The position numbers and the translations under genes are program-made. The notes under the pieces were generated by a model that saw only the letters and a program-made list of their open reading frames with translations, was not told the origin of the DNA and did not search any database. A stretch of DNA of 64,000 nucleotides from Xenopus tropicalis (lineage: Eukaryota > Chordata > Amphibia > Anura > Pipidae), in assembly GCF_000004195.4 (NCBI RefSeq), contig NC_030678.2, positions 149,252,547 to 149,316,546 on the forward strand, given 5' to 3'. Each line of letters opens with the position of its first letter. Position 1 is the first letter of the stretch. This document shows positions 10,584 through 21,200 of the stretch, one piece after another.

Positions 10584-11565
10584 ATAAACAGGAAATCAAT
10601 ATGATGGGGAAATGAAACCATCTCCAGGCACATAAAGTGGTTGCGACAGTTCCTTCCTAAATTCTGTAAACTGCCATTTTGTATTTTGTGTGGTTTGCAT
10701 ATTTGCACACGCACATTGCCCCATACCCCCCGGATTTTTTATAATCCTTAATCCCTTGATACTGATGCATGAACAAAATGAAATAAATATTTTAGAAAGC
10801 ATGGGTTTTTACAGAAATATTACAGTCATGAAGCAAAATTAAATTAAATTGTATGGACTTGGTGCAATTTGTCTGAATAATGACATGTTGCAATGTTGAT
10901 GGTTTGAGTTGCAGATTCTGTGAATGTGCTGGTACCATGAATCTGGCAGGCTCTGCATGTACAGAAGCAAAATCCTGCTGGTCTCTGGGTCACTTTTTTT
11001 TTTTTTTTTTTTTTTTAATTGACCTTATTACATCTCATAGAAAAAAAATCTCATTGGCCACTGCCGCCCATACATGTCTTCAGTTATTACAAGTGTAGGA
11101 GGTCCTCTGATAAAGCTGCAGTGCAGGGGATGACCCTATACACATCCCAAAGCGCCAGGGTCCCGCACATCTTATGAGTTATTATAGTATTCAGAGTTTT
11201 ATGGAGCTACTTTGGAGCAGCTTCAAGCTTTAGTAATCAACTGACCCACAAGGCTTAGCATTTAAGTGAATCTTAAGGGCATCTAGAAGGGTTCTGATGG
11301 ACAATGCAATTAACAACATTCTAAACATTACACTAGGCAAATACCCTCTTAACTAATAAATGTTTTTAATATATTTAGTAAGGCAAAAATGTAATGTAAG
11401 CTTTAGTGAGTGGATGTCTAACATAATAGCCAGAACTCATTGCCCTTCTTTGCAGCTCTCTAACCTGTCAGTTGGCGAATAAAAGGGGGGCCACATGGGA
11501 CATAACAGTTAGTTTGCTTTTGAAACCTGACCCCTTCTAGTCACTGACTTACTAACAGGTTAGAG

Positions 11566-11792
11566 CAGGGGTGGGCAAACTACGGCCCGCGGGCCACATC
11601 CGGCCCCTTGGCCTTTTTAATCCGGCCCGCCGCCGACGCCAAGTCTCATCACGCGAGACTTGGTGTCATTGGCGGGCCGGAATTAAAGAGACGAAGGGGG
11701 CGTAACGCTGGCCTGGCCCTGCCCGCCCTGGCCCGGTCCGGCCCGGGGGTAAGTAAATGTGGCCCGTGAGCCAAAAAGTTTGCCCACCCCTG
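11566..11792. mobile_element. hAT-type nonautonomous element, 227 bp
   Basis: Terminal inverted repeats CAGGGGTGGGCAAACT / AGTTTGCCCACCCCTG, flanked by the 8-bp target duplication GGTTAGAG (11558-11565 and 11793-11800). The interior is GC-rich (GGCCCGCCGCCGACGCC). Confidence 0.92.
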
Positions 11793-11800
11793 GGTTAGAG

Positions 11801-12204
11801 CATATATGTCAAACACAAGGCCCGGGGGCCAAATCCGGCCCACCTGGCTGTTTTATGTGGCCCTTGGTGAGTGTGCCTGACCATCCAGCCTGATCAATTT
11901 CCATTTTCCTCACATAGTAACTAAGACTAAGGGGTATATTTATCATGCTGTGTAAAAAGTGGAGTGAAGCATTACCAGTAATGTTGCCCAAGGCATCCAA
12001 TCAGTAATCAGATTTCAATAGTAGCAAAGCATCTATTGGCTGCTATGAGCAACATCACCGGTAATGTCTTACTCCACTTTTTACACATTGTGATAAATAT
12101 ACCCATTAGTATCTTACTAAGTATATTAATAAAAAAATTTGGCCTGCGACTTAGCCTGTGTTTTAGATTTTGGCCCCCTTATGTGATTGAGTTTGACACC
12201 CCTG
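11801..12204. mobile_element. second hAT-type element, adjacent, with nested MITE
   Basis: The right end GTTTGACACCCCTG is intact and the left end CATATATGTCAAACACAAGG is degenerate. It shares the 8-bp duplication GGTTAGAG with the first element (11793-11800) and has a further copy at 12205-12212. A palindromic MITE (11931-12105) sits inside it. Confidence 0.82.
11931..12105. mobile_element. palindromic MITE nested in hAT
   Basis: Arms GGGGTATATTTATCATGCTG and GTGATAAATATACCC, with ACTCCACTTTTTACAC opposing GTGTAAAAAGTGGAGT. Same family as 42758-42940. Confidence 0.8.
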
Positions 12205-12935
12205 GGTTAGAGAGAGTCCAGGCTGCAGAGAATGACACACTTGGCCCAAGGGGTAGAAATTTAAGAGTTACATTTGTCCCTAATGATAGATGGATATTTA
12301 AGTTGTTAACAAGACAACCTTTAGGAATTGTCTATAAAGAAGTGCACAAAAATCAGTAGTACAGTAAGTCTAAAAAGCTGTAATACCTGTGTGTCTCTAT
12401 GGTTGAGACACTTACTATGTGCAGTTACACCAGAGTAGTTCATCTGCTCACCAGAATGAGTGTGGGCTAAGGCCAAACGTCGGGTCTCAGTGCAGCAATG
12501 TACACTTCACAGCCAGTCAAAAGTCAACGCAAATCATGAAGGAGATTAAAAAAAAACAAAAAACCTTTATAGTGTAATAACATTATTTAAAGAGCTCAGG
12601 CTACTGAGCAATTCTAATCATTATTTTATTTTCATTTTAGTTCTAAATGTAAGACAGTAGGTGGTGGTGAAAAAATACACCATCTAAAAGCTGTCGGGGT
12701 CCCTTCCCTAGAAGAGCTTTCTTTGCTTCAAATTTTTTGTGGTTTTCAGATTTTTGACGCTGGAGTTTGTGCAACAACACGAAAAAGTCATAGTTATCTT
12801 GTGACCATTTGAAAAAGTTGCAGTTTTTACGATTTTTTCTTGACTTTTTCCCACACTAGGTTTTTAAGTTCGGATTATTTAATAAACGTCTGGCATATGT
12901 TGAAATGAGTTTATTTGAAGTTTCAAAAAAATAAA

Positions 12936-13586
12936 TGTAGGGACCCTAAGATTTAAGTCCCTTTACTTAGGTTCCCCTTTAGGCAGGCATGCCAGTCACG
13001 TGACCTTTATTTAGATGTGGACACGTAAAGGTGGTCCTAATAATGTGCTTACTATAACTACCTTTCCAGGTAAAAAGAGAGTTTCCCCTGCAGTTCAGGA
13101 ATGCCCACTAGGTGGAGGTGTTCCCCAGTATAAAAGGGGATGACTCACATGTCCATGAGGTCTTCTTCCTGGGACTTCACGAGGAGAATAGAGAGGTTAT
13201 TACCTCACGGCATTACTTGCTGTAGTTTCAGGGAAAACCCAGTGTTTAGCTCAGGGCTTAAGTAATACCTGAAGACGGGGGGCGGATAATTTGATGAAAA
13301 AGAATTCCCTGGTTGGGATATCAGTAAAGGGAAACCTGTGCCTGCTTATAATACTACTGAATGCTGTTCTGGAATGAATAATGAAGATATGGTTGGTTTG
13401 CAAGCAATCCCCAGTGTCGTGGTCATTCAATTCACAGGAAGATCCTCAACTATCTGGTAAGCACACTCAAATGGGCGCCAAGGTCCCAGGAGTTGCACAT
13501 GCCTGTAGCCTGTCCAGAGGCCTACATAAATCTATACAGCTCTAACAACACACATGCTTCCAGACAACACTCACGGGTGTGCTACA
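12936..13586 (+). mobile_element. solo LTR of a retrovirus-like/Gypsy-like element, 651 bp
   Basis: Begins TGTAG and ends CTACA, flanked by 4-bp direct repeats TAAA (12932-12935 and 13587-13590). A TATA-like GTATAAAAGGGG lies near 13128-13140, followed by about 450 bp to the end, as expected for U3-R-U5. No internal region or second LTR is present, so it is a recombination relic with no coding capacity. The plus orientation follows the TATA box. Confidence 0.65.
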
Positions 13587-14101
13587 TAAAGAAAAATTTA
13601 GTAAATCTGCCTCCACATAACGACATCATACAATGAAGGGGCACTGCTAGGGTTGCCACCTGTTCGTTTTTGACCTGGACTGCCCAATTTTTGGAAGGGA
13701 TGCCCAGGTCAAAACCTCCTGCTCGGTTTCCCTAATTAGATCTCAGTAAAATTGACACTACACAATTGGCCGCCCCATGATGTCACGGCCCCACCTCCTC
13801 CCCGCCACAAAATACCTATTTTTCTTACTAGAAAAGTCAATATTTTGTACCATAAAAAACACTGTTAAGCATAGATATATTTGCATTCACCCTGCAGGCC
13901 CATCAGTTGGTAATCCCATGTATATCAACCTCCATCTATGGGGATGAGCTCACTCAGACTAAGCCTATGGAGTTACTTACCCTGTAAGTACTTACCCTGT
14001 AGTGACTTAGATCCCCTCCAGGGAATTCTCTATCCTGATTCCACTGGGATGTTGAAGCTCAGAACTACTCTTAACACAACCCTAACTGTCTTACACTCCT
14101 A

Positions 14102-14274
14102 GGGGCATATTTATTATAGTGTGTAAGCCAACATTACCGCTGATGTTGCCCATAGCAACCAGATCTTTGCTTTTGTTTTATAACTTGATGTCTGTTCTAA
14201 TCTAATTCCTGATTGGTTGCTATGGGCAACATTACCAGTGATGTTGTCTTACACACTTTAATAAATATGCCCCC
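14102..14274. mobile_element. palindromic MITE (paralogue of 9383-9562)
   Basis: Same arms and same position in the duplication unit, with a short deletion in the left inner arm (CCATAGCAACCAG). Confidence 0.72.
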
Positions 14275-14323
14275 AGAGTGTGCTGGTAAGTGAGCTAGAC
14301 CTGCCACAGTGCCACCTCTTTCA

Positions 14324-14690
14324 TGGGGCCCTTTTTCCCAATCTCACCAAGGGCCTCCCTACCCTTGGGCCTCTTCTTTACTGGGCCCTAGCCCAGGCTC
14401 CCATCAACATCCACCCTGTTTTTCAGGTGGAAGCCAAAGAGGAAGCGCCATCCCTTTCTCAGCACTATATGAAGGTGTTTGCTCCCCACTGATCCCTCCC
14501 CACCCCTCCCCTGTTGCCATCTCCATGCCTGCTCACGCTGGGGTGGGGCGAGGTGGGATGGAGGGAGGTGGCTGGATGGGTTGCCTGGGGCTCCCAGTCA
14601 GCCTGGCCCGGCACTGTGTTTGCCATATATGTCCTATATGAGTCATTATGTCTCGGTTTTCTGCTGCTTGAGGCCAATAAAGTATCTATC
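14324..14690 (+). mobile_element. LINE 3' end insertion, probably L1-like
   Basis: Absent from the paralogous site near 9603. It ends in GGCCAATAAAGTATCTATCT, a poly(A)-signal tail of the kind left by target-primed insertion. The overlapping open frames give Pro/Gly-rich products without a known domain. The class is inferred from the tail only. Confidence 0.5.
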
Positions 14691-15056
14691 TGCCCTGTCC
14701 CTCCCTATATACTTTCCTGGGACCCTACCCTTTCTCCAGAACCTTCTAGGGGGTTTTTCTACCACCACCAGTAATAATATTTTGCAACTTTTCCTGCTTT
14801 GACTTTTTCAATTCAGACTTTTTAGTAAATGTAAGACATTCATGGAAACAAGTTTAACTAATTTTAAAATGTAAAAAAATGAGAAATCGTAGAAATGTTA
14901 AACGGCTCATTTTTTAGTAAATCTGCCCCTACGTGTTTTACTGGTTGCAGCTGACATATTATGGGATTTTTTGCATTTTCCCCCTTCCTTTCTACCCTCC
15001 AGCCATGAATACAAATCACAGCAGTGAGATGGACACGCCTTCTGCTCTTGGGAATT

Positions 15057-15068
15057 GAAAGTGAAACT
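15057..15068 (+). promoter_or_regulatory. ISRE-type site in phf11-like promoter
   Basis: GAAAGTGAAACT matches the GAAANNGAAACT core bound by ISGF3/IRF factors, 90 bp upstream of the ATG at 15158. Mouse Phf11 genes are known interferon-stimulated genes, so function is plausible here. Nothing in the sequence proves induction. Confidence 0.7.
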
Positions 15069-15157
15069 AGTTAGTGTTTTCTGTTTTAAGTTTGAGGACT
15101 ACGAAACCGATTTAGGACAATTGTACTTACTGTGTGTTACTGAATCTCTGTGCCAGC

Positions 15158-15280
15158 ATGGCAGGTTCTACACCTAATCGGGGAGTGTGCGCCTTCTGTG
15201 GCCTGAGGGAGCAGAATAAGGAAACCGGGCGCTTGCTAAAGACCAGTAATGATAAAATAACAGCCCATTTAAACTGCACG
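15158..15280 (+). CDS. phf11: phf11-like exon 1: start and first zinc-ligand half of ePHD
   Basis: ATG at 15158 opens [20 protein letters not shown] and runs to AHLNCT before the donor GTGAGT, phase 0. The CxxC (C11, C14) and HxxC (H37, C40) pairs are those of the pre-PHD zinc knuckle. An alternative in-frame upstream start would need a GTG, so this ATG is preferred. Confidence 0.9.
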
Positions 15281-18200
15281 GTGAGTTTGCTTTCCCAACT
15301 TGTATTTACTAGCACTGTATAGCACCACACTCACATGTAACAGCATTACATTTACATTATATTGCCCTTCCATTACTGCTAGGCCACCCTGAAACTCTGT
15401 ACCCCAGTTCTCCCTTGTAGGCAGATAAAAGAGCTGACATTTAAAAAAGACCATTTCAATTCAGCTTCCCACTAAGGAATCTATATTTTGCTGACTTTCA
15501 TTTGTGTCCCCCTGACTTCTGATATAGGTTTAGTTAGCAGTACTGATTTGTTTACTAGTTGTCTTTAACCAGCTATAGGGAGGGGGGAAAGTAGGGGGCA
15601 ATATCCAGTGGATGGGAATGTTTTTCTGTTGTAGAATAAGAGAGAGCCAAATCTGTCATTATGTGCTCATTCAGGACACCCTGGAGACCGATTAAAGGAA
15701 TACTGTCATGAGAAAACTTTTAGTATAATGTTGCAATTGATATTCTGAGACAATTTGCTATTGGTCTTCATTTTTTATTATTTATAGTTTTTTAGTTATT
15801 TCATATTCAGTTCAGGCGCTCTCCACTGTGGGGTTTGAGCAGCTATTTGGTTGCTAGGGTCCAAGTTACTTTAGCAACCAGGAGTGGCTTGGATGAGAGA
15901 TTGGTGTATGATTGGGAGAGGGCCTAAGTAGAGGAAAAAGTTACAAAATGTACCAATGACAATAAAACTGTAGCCTCACAGAGCAATAGTTTTCTGGCTG
16001 CCGGGGTCAGTGCCCCCCATTTAAAAACTACAAAAAGTTGGTAGAAAAAAGCAAATCATTTAAAAACTATAACAAATAACTAATGAAAACCAATTACAAA
16101 GTTGCTTTGAATTGGCCATTCTATAAAATCCTAAAAGTTAACTTAATAGAGCTTCTCCAGTAGAATCCTGCATTATTTCATTCTGAAATTTTACATGTGG
16201 CTAGCCATAGTCTTTATTTCCCAGGGTGCCACAGCCATGCGACCTGTGCGCTGATAAACTTCAGTCACACTTTACTGCTGAGCTGCAAGTTGGGGTGATA
16301 TCATACCCCCCCCCCCAGCCGATCAGCAGAACAATGGGAAGGGAGCAAGATAGCAGCTACCAGTAGGTATCAGAATAGCACTCAATAGTAAGAAATCCAA
16401 GTCTGGCTTGGGACTCCTCCAGTTACATTGGAGTAGGAGAAACAATAGGTTACCTGAAAGCATATAATATACTGTTGTCCTGCACTGGTACAACTAGAGT
16501 ATTTACTTTAGAAACATTACTATAGTTTATATAAACAAAGCTGTGGTGTAGCTATGGGGGCAGCCATTCAAATTAGAAAAGGCACAGGTTACGTGATAGA
16601 TAACAGATAAAACAACATTGTATTGTTCAGAGTTTATCTGTTATCTGCTATGGAACCTGTGCCTTTTCTCCTTTTCCAGCTTGAATGGCTGCCCCCAGGG
16701 CTACACAGCAGCTTATTATATAAAGAAGTGTTTCTGTAGCAAACATGCTCATTTTACCAGTGCCAGGCAACAGCGCATTGTATTACAATTACTGTTCCCT
16801 TGAGCTGTACCTGGTCCTGTAAACAATTTTATAATGTTCTATGGACAATTTAATAGACAATGTATGCTGTATTGTACAGTTTACCCTGTTTTTTTAAGAT
16901 TTAACCCATTTGAAGTCAGAGCCTCCAATTTGCAGATCCCCCAGGCCTCCCTATACAAAAGCTTGTTAACCCTGTATCTTCTCATGTTGGGAATTGCATG
17001 AGTAATTGGAAACTTTGGCTGATACAGGGGCAAAGGGGGACATTGATATCACAGTTTCCATCTCTGGATTAAAAGCTTAAAAAATGTGATATGTATAACA
17101 GGTTCTTGTTTGTTCTACTAGATCTTTTCACCTAAAGTGATAACAACAGTTTCATCCAATGAGAACTTCGGTGGATTTGATATTAATAGTGTGAAAAAAG
17201 AAATCAAACGTGGAAAAAAGGCGGTAAGATAATTGCAGCATGCAAGTGAAATGGTATTAGGGATAGAGAACACTTGTCAGTCTCTTGCACGTCTCTTCCA
17301 TCCTGACCCACTAGCACGCTGACAGACTGACCCACTTGCACGCTGACAGACTGACCCACTAGCACGCTGACAGACTGACCCACTTGCATGCTGACAGACT
17401 GACTCACTTGCATGCTGACAGACTGACCCACTTGCATGCTGACAGACTGACGCTGACAGACTGACCCACTAGCACGCTGACAGACTGACCCACTAGCACA
17501 CTGACAGACTGACCCACTAGCACGCTGACAGACTGACCCACTAGCACACTGACAGACTGACCCACTAGCACGCTGACAGACTGACCCACTAGCACACTGA
17601 CAGACTGACCCACTAGCACGCTGACAGACTGACCCACTAGCACACTGACAGACTGACCCACTAGCACGCTGACAGACTGACCCACTTGCATGCTGACAGA
17701 CTTGACCCACAGATTTATTGCTTACCTTTTGACCATTGTTTGGATATCCCTGTTTGGATTTCCCCCAATCTGATATCTATTTAGCCTTGCCAAAAATTCA
17801 TTATTAAATGTTACTGCAAAATATTCCATAGACACACAGAACTGACAATATACAGTATATTGCCGACACACATACCACCTTCAATCTCACATCATCTCCT
17901 AACCCAGGGACCCCCAACCTTATAAACCCGTGAGCCACATTTAAATGGAAAAAGTGTTGGGGAGCAACACAAGCATGAAAAAGGTTCCTGGGAGTAGAAA
18001 TAAGGGCTTTAATTGGCTATTTAATAGCCCCTTTGTAGACTGGCAGCCTACATGAGGCTCTGTTTGGCATTATACTTGGTTTTTATTAGGGATGCACCAA
18101 ACCCCCAAACTCACCCTGATGGATTCTGCCGAATCCCAAACCGAATCCTAATTAGCATATGCTAAGTAGGACCGGGAAGGGTTAAAAATTGCAAAAAATT

Positions 18201-21200
18201 TTAAACTTTAGTGATTATGTGACCAAAAGTCACGTAATTTTAAGGATTCGGATTCAGTTCGGCCAAGGGCTTGGATTTGGTTGAATCCTGCTGAAAAAAG
18301 AAGAATCTTGGCCGAATACCAAACCGAATTCTATATTCGGAGCATTCCTATAGTTACTAGATCACTTGAAAATTCCAGGACATGTCTAGAAAATCCAGAT
18401 AGAAGGGGCATTGATTGCAATCTATTTTCAATACAATCAGTGCAGCCCTGCAACATGCATTTATTAGTCTGATCATGAATTTTCAAGTGATCTGGTAACC
18501 CAAACCAAGGCCAGACTCTTCCTTTATTCCCAGCTGTCCTCTTTTCTCCCACCATGGTCCAAGTAATTGAGCTTCCTCCTGGCCAATCATATGGCTCCCC
18601 ATTTATGATACTGTCTAATTACATTATTGGTAAGTGGGGCTAACGCTCTGGTGTTTGATAAATTAGGAAGAGTTACATAGTTACATAGTTACATAGGGTT
18701 GAAAAAAGACCAGTGTCCATCAAGTTCAACCCATCCAAGTAAACCCAGCACACCTAACCCACACCTACCAATCTATACACTCACATACATAAACTATATA
18801 TACAACCACTAGTACTAACTGTAGATATTAGTATCACAATAGCCTTGGATATTCTGATTGATCAAGAACTCATCCAGGCCCCTCTTAAAGGCATTAACAG
18901 AATCTGCCATTACCACATTACTAGGAAGGGCATTCCATAACCTCACTGCCCTCACCGTGAAAAACCACCTACACTGCTTCAAATGGAAGCTCCGTTCCTC
19001 TAATCTAAAGGGGTGACCTCTGGTGCGCTGATTGTTTTTATGGGAAAAAAGAACATCCCCCAACTGCCTATAATCAGGGCTGTAGGGCCTCAGGAAATAG
19101 GGGTAAGGATCCTTCGACCCTCTACAACATTCATGTTGTAAAGCTTTGAATATTGTGGAGGTTTAGTTGCCACTTGATATTATACAGCCACATCCCCCCA
19201 ACGCAATCATACTACAGTATTATCATTTAAAATATAAACATGTAATTGTGTTTTTTCAACTTTCAGAAATGCAAATTGAAATCCTGCAGAAAGCGTGGAG
19301 CAACTATTGGTTGTGATATTGAAGATTGCAAGAAAACCTATCACTATATGTGTGCAAAAAATGATGGTGCCAAAATTATAAACAATGAAGAAAAAGAAAA
19401 ATATATGTAAGTTTATATTTAAGCTGTACTGCACAGTGGTAGAAATTTGCCAGTAATAACCTTGCAAGACCCTAGATCACTGCTGTCTAACCACAGCCCC
19501 CCTCTGCTTGGCCCCCCAGAGTATGGCACACACAGGCAGCATAGGGCAGGCAGAGTATGGCACACACAGGCAGCATAGGGCAGGCAGGGTATGGCACACA
19601 CAGGCAGCATAGGGCAGGCAGAGTATGGCACACACAGGCAGCATAGGGCAGGCAGAGTATGGCACACACAGGCAGCATAGGGCAGGGGTTTGTTCTGGGA
19701 GTTTGTTAGCATTTGGAAATAGTCATTATGTTCCTATGGTGTGCAATTATATGCCGGGGGTTGCTGTGCTATCCACAGGGGAGGAAGAGGCATATGGATT
19801 TAAGGGTGTGTCTTAATATGACATAATATAATTCTTTCACATATGAATGAAGGGTATATATCCCTAAAGTGAGCACCAACCATTTGGGTTTTTGCTGCGC
19901 TACCACCAATAAAGGGTGTGGTTTTAAAAGCTCTTGTGATAACATGGGTGTGGTTTGAAGTGGAGGCAGTTTAAAAAAGGGGAGTGGTCAAAACTGGCTT
20001 CCATTTTTGGCACCATTATTAACACCTGCTTCAATGAGACTCATGGTACCACTGGATGCGGGTAAAAGACAAAATCAGCCAAACACTGGTGCCTATTGTC
20101 CCGTTAGACCCTGCACTAATATTGCTAAAGCAAGTGGAGGACACAGCCCCCACCATAGCTGTTATGTTTTCTGTGTATCCAAGTAAGAAGACTTATAGCC
20201 CCTAAATGAAAATCAGGCAAACCCCCCAAACTGGTCAACAGTTTACTCCCCCTATACCAGTTATATAACTCAGGAAATAAAAAAAATCAACAAGATTTGG
20301 TCCCCTGTATATCTGAACATCTCCCCTCCTTGCTGCCCTAAAACAGAGCAGAATAGCCACTCGTCTTCCCCTTGATCCCTCCCCCCCATTCAAGGAGAAA
20401 AATTTGTTTATCTGTTAGTTTAATACAGTTGACTTTATGTTGTACTTTATGTTGTTACGATAAAAGGGACTCCAAATGTATTGCCTTGAACTAGATGCTC
20501 TCTTCTCTCTGACTCACACATACATACATAATGGCAGCTGTTGTTGGCTGTTTGTGTTCAGTTTTGCTCTCTGCACTAGAAGAACCAAATTGGTGGTTTA
20601 ATAATCAGACATTCTGCTCTTAAAGTGACCAGGATCAACTTTTTGCCATCCCTGATAACTACTGGGGCACTGCCACCTGAGGCGAGTCTCAAAGCAGCAG
20701 CTCCCCTGATTTAATTGACAGTTGTAAATAGCTGTTTTAGTTTTCAGTGTTGGACTGGCCGCTAGGATGCTAGGAAAAATCCCAGTGGGCCCAGATGCCA
20801 GTGGGCCCTCCTGCTTCTAACAATAAAGTCAGACTTACGGGCCACTTCCAGCCCCTATTCTTCTTCTCAGCCCTCACCCACCAATGGCAACTAACAGCAG
20901 ATACAAAGCTCTGAAAAAGAAAAAAAAACAAGATTTTATTGTTAATTGTTTCCACTGCTAGGTTGTTCACTTATTTTCTTTTAAAGTCTTTTCAAAATGT
21001 CTAAATATTTTTCACATGATAAGAGCAGGAGGGTAGTGCAAGTGATATATTAGACAGGATACTCTCTAGTCTAGTTTAGGTAAATAAAGGTCCTGAATTA
21101 CTCACTGTGCCTTCTCTCTCTCTTGTAAACATAGATGTGAAAAGGTTTGAGTGTTTAGGGGAGGCTTGCTGGCAGTTCACAATATTTATGCCATTACAGT

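Larger units (their letters stand above)
14003..15107 (+). repeat. promoter-side duplication unit of copy 4
   Basis: Counterpart of 9286-10033. The length difference is explained by an insertion of about 370 bp (14324-14690) absent from the other copy. Confidence 0.85.

Noticed and set aside
14280..14802. Overlapping Pro/Gly-rich open frames on both strands
   Set aside because: They lie in a LINE-tail insertion missing from the paralogous copy, and no domain is visible.
17204..17710. 168-codon minus-strand frame with repeated SVCQRASG units
   Set aside because: Produced by the 24-bp minisatellite, whose length is a multiple of three. No start context, splice support or known domain.
19419..19712. 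Cys-rich minus-strand frames in three registers
   Set aside because: The 34-bp repeat is read in all frames; the Cys pattern is the repeat unit, not a secreted peptide.
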